NCBI RefSeq assembly: GCF_000022565.1
Contig: NC_012483.1
Span: forward strand, 248,001 to 312,000
Direction: 5' to 3'
Origin: Acidobacterium capsulatum ATCC 51196
Lineage (GTDB): Bacteria > Acidobacteriota > Terriglobia > Terriglobales > Acidobacteriaceae
DNA: 64,000 nt
The position numbers were made by a program, and so were the translations under genes. Of this stretch, positions 62,156-64,000 are shown piece by piece; the stretch's first letter is position 1, and each line of letters opens with the position of its first letter. The notes under the pieces were generated by a model. It had not been told where the DNA came from and did not search any database. It saw only the letters and a list, made by a program, of their open reading frames with translations.

Positions 62156-63301
62156 GTGCGAGGAATCTGGACAAAACGGATCGCGCTTGGAGTGTGGCTG
62201 GCCACGGCGGTCTTCGCCCATGCGGCAGACGTGTCGAGTCCATCCGATCTCTCGCCTCGTCTGGCGCGGGTCAAGGATGTGTCCTCGGTCGAGGGCATTC
62301 GCGACAATCAGTTGATCGGATACGGCATTGTGGTGGGCCTGCATAATACGGGCGATAGCTCGCAGACGGTTTTCCCAGTGCAGACGCTACTCTCCACCTT
62401 GCAGCGGATGGGCGTCAACCTGCAGGGAAACTCGCTGGCCTCGACCATGCAGGTGCGCAACATGGCGGCGGTATTCATCGCGGCCACGCTGCCTCCGTTT
62501 GCCGAGCCCGGCACGAAACTCGACGTAACGGTCTCCTCGGCCGGCGATGCGCGCAGTCTCGAAGGCGGCCTCCTGCTGATGAGTCCGCTTTATGGTCCCG
62601 ATGGCCGCATCTATGCGCAGGCGCAAGGCCCGCTGGTCCTGGGCGGCTATTCGGTGCAGGCCAATGGAAACTCCAAGTCGGTCAACGACCCTACCACCGG
62701 AATCGTACCCGATGGCGCAATGGTCGAACGCGCGGTGCCGGTGGATCTGGCGGATCTGAGGCCCCTGACTCTTCTGCTGGACAACGCGGACTTTCGCACC
62801 GCCGAGCAGATGGCCGATGCGATCAACCACTCCCTCGGCAAAAAGGTCGCGACCGCCGTCGATGGCCGCCGTGTGACGCTGACGACCGCGCCCGGAGAGG
62901 ATATCGCGGCTCTGCTGGCCCGGGTGCAGGCGGTCGAAGTGCAGGTTTACCCCAAAGCCATCGTCGTGGTCAATGAGCGCACGGGCACCGTGGTGATCGG
63001 CGGCCAGGTGCGGCTGCAGCCGGTGACCATTCTGCATGGCGGCCTGACCGTCACCGTGCAGAGCCACCTGGAGGTTTCGCAGCCCGGACCTTTGAGCAGC
63101 GGCACCACTCAGGTGGTGCGACAGACTACCATCAATGCGCAGGACAAACCCGCCAACCAGATTGTGCTGAAGAATGGCGCTACTGTGCAGGATCTGGTCG
63201 CGAGCCTCCAACAGATCGGCGCGACGGCGCGCGATATCATCTCGATTCTGCAGGCCATGAAGCAGGCCCAGGCCCTCGAAGCCGACCTGGAGGTGCAATG
63301 A
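62156..63301 (+). CDS. flgI: Flagellar P-ring protein FlgI
   Basis: The 381-residue periplasmic ring protein has a signal peptide (WTKRIALGVWLATAVFAHAA) and the family body: ARVKDVSSVEGIRDNQLIGY, GIVVGLHNTGDSS, LEGGLLLMSPLYGPDGRIYA and NERTGTVVIGGQVRLQPV. The presence of FlgH, FlgI and FlgA shows a Gram-negative, LPS-type basal body. GTG 62156 is 8 bases after AAGGAG; GTG 62147 is too close to it. The end overlaps flgJ by ATGA. Confidence 0.95.
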   Translation: MRGIWTKRIALGVWLATAVFAHAADVSSPSDLSPRLARVKDVSSVEGIRDNQLIGYGIVVGLHNTGDSSQTVFPVQTLLSTLQRMGVNLQGNSLASTMQVRNMAAVFIAATLPPFAEPGTKLDVTVSSAGDARSLEGGLLLMSPLYGPDGRIYAQAQGPLVLGGYSVQANGNSKSVNDPTTGIVPDGAMVERAVPVDLADLRPLTLLLDNADFRTAEQMADAINHSLGKKVATAVDGRRVTLTTAPGEDIAALLARVQAVEVQVYPKAIVVVNERTGTVVIGGQVRLQPVTILHGGLTVTVQSHLEVSQPGPLSSGTTQVVRQTTINAQDKPANQIVLKNGATVQDLVASLQQIGATARDIISILQAMKQAQALEADLEVQ

Positions 63302-63738
63302 TGCAGGCCATTGCATATGCGCGAAGCGCACAACTGCAACAGGCGGATTCCCCGTCCGGCGGACTCGATCCGCGTCTGAAGCCGGCCGCTCATGCCTTTG
63401 AGGCCAGCCTCATGCAGGAGCTGTTGAAGCCGATGGAGAAGGACCCTTTGTTCTCGGATTCATCCGCGAGCGGCGGCGGACTTGATGGCGGGGGGGCTGA
63501 CGCCGGCATGGACACCATGAGCAGTCTGAGCACCCAGGCGCTGGCGCGGGCTCTCTCCGATCATGGCGGACTGGGCCTGGCGACCGAGGTTCTTCAACAG
63601 GTGCAGGAAGAAAAGATGCGCGAAACGCACACCGCGGAAAGCGCACAGGAGAAGGCGGCTGCGGCCGAGACTGCTCTGCCATGGCCAGGAAAGAAGCAGA
63701 AGTTAAACTCCTCTGGCGCTCTGCGGCATCTTCCCTGA
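63298..63738 (+). CDS. flgJ: Rod-binding protein FlgJ, N-terminal domain only
   Basis: The 146-residue protein has the rod-binding domain: LKPAAHAFEASLMQELLKPM, GMDTMSSLSTQALARALSDH and GGLGLATEVLQQVQEE. The muramidase domain of proteobacterial FlgJ is missing, so a separate lytic enzyme must open the peptidoglycan. ATG 63298 overlaps the flgI stop. Confidence 0.88.
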   Translation: MMQAIAYARSAQLQQADSPSGGLDPRLKPAAHAFEASLMQELLKPMEKDPLFSDSSASGGGLDGGGADAGMDTMSSLSTQALARALSDHGGLGLATEVLQQVQEEKMRETHTAESAQEKAAAAETALPWPGKKQKLNSSGALRHLP

Positions 63739-63780
63739 GAGCGCTCTAAGAAAATACCTGCTTTATGAGAGAACTCTCAT

Positions 63781-63807
63781 TCAAGTCTTCACGGCATTGG
63801 CCGATAA
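63781..63807 (+). promoter_or_regulatory. Sigma28 (FliA) promoter of flgM
   Basis: TCAAGTCT (63781-63788), an 11-base spacer and GCCGATAA (63800-63807) give an exact -10 element and a good -35 element of the sigma28 consensus TAAAGTTT-N11-GCCGATAA. It lies 21 bp upstream of the flgM ATG. Transcription by FliA of its own anti-sigma factor is the expected late-gene feedback. Confidence 0.85.
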
Positions 63808-63827
63808 CGACAACGAGGAGAGTCAGG

Positions 63828-64000
63828 ATGAAAATTGACGACGTTTCTCAGTCTGCAGCGACGCACACCGCATCCCCAGCGGCTTCTGTGGCCGGAAGTT
63901 CATCTTCTGTCACCGGTGTTCGCAAGCCGGAGTCTGCTCCTGCAACAGCAGAGGCGGGGGATTCGGCGACTGTGAGTGCGGGCGCCAGCCAACTGGCCGG
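63828..64000 (+). CDS. flgM: Anti-sigma28 factor FlgM, N-terminal part (cut by window edge)
   Basis: The first 57 residues are visible. The start MKIDDVSQSAATHTASPAAS and the later DSATVSAGASQLAG resemble the N-terminal part of FlgM (MKI-D start, then a Ser/Ala-rich unfolded region and an S-x-x-A-x-x-L motif). FlgM binds FliA until the hook is finished, then leaves through the flagellum. GAGGAG precedes ATG 63828 and a sigma28 promoter stands directly upstream, which supports the call. The FliA-binding C-terminal helices lie beyond the edge. Confidence 0.75.
   Translation, partial: MKIDDVSQSAATHTASPAASVAGSSSSVTGVRKPESAPATAEAGDSATVSAGASQLA

Overview
This is a GC-rich, densely coded bacterial chromosome segment. 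The gene families, the recurring intergenic repeats and the flagellar gene order suggest an acidobacterium of the class Terriglobia (an Acidobacterium/Terriglobus-like organism). This placement is an inference from gene content, not a database match. I found no tRNA, rRNA, CRISPR array, complete insertion sequence or prophage.

Left part (1-17.3 kb), metabolism and redox. After a cupin gene broken by an in-frame stop comes a sugar-acid cluster: a Tat-exported Gfo/Idh/MocA oxidoreductase and a signal-peptide SMP-30 lactonase on the minus strand, then an ACS-type MFS transporter, a YjhG/YagF-type aldonate dehydratase and a 2-keto-3-deoxy-acid dehydratase (FAH fold) on the plus strand. Together they fit periplasmic oxidation of an aldose (most simply D-xylose) to the aldonate, uptake, and Weimberg-type breakdown. 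A TetR regulator with a 21-bp palindrome lies divergent to two NAD(P)-binding oxidoreductases, which are followed by a YahK-type alcohol dehydrogenase and a cupin. An SDR is translationally coupled to a VKOR-like membrane protein. OsmC, a membrane diguanylate cyclase and a secreted peroxiredoxin follow.

Middle part (17.3-36.8 kb), stress and housekeeping. A 1-kb non-coding stretch carries a degenerate repeat pair and four copies of a TGTGAAT-N4-ATTCACA palindrome. It is followed by katG divergent from oxyR, then dinB, cyaY, several exported or TPR proteins of unknown function, a PspC-type protein, an alpha/beta hydrolase, lysA and a carboxylesterase. A molybdate uptake operon encodes an HTH-TOBE regulator, ModA, ModB and a ModC without TOBE domain. 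thrC-thrB, thioredoxin and lexA complete this part; lexA is preceded by a GTTC-N7-GTTC operator.

Right part (37.0-64.0 kb), flagellum. Two response regulators (one OmpR-type, one sigma54 activator without a DNA-binding domain) precede a nearly continuous flagellar cluster: flgBC, fliEFGHIJK, flgDE, fliN, fliOPQR, flhBA, fliA, a second SpoA-domain protein, a zinc-finger/MshEN protein, flgFGAHIJ, and the start of flgM behind a textbook sigma28 promoter. Many genes are joined by ATGA overlaps. fliM, fliL, motAB, flhF and flhG are not in the window. The cluster covers basal body, hook, export gate, the sigma28 factor and its anti-sigma factor; filament genes probably lie beyond the right edge.
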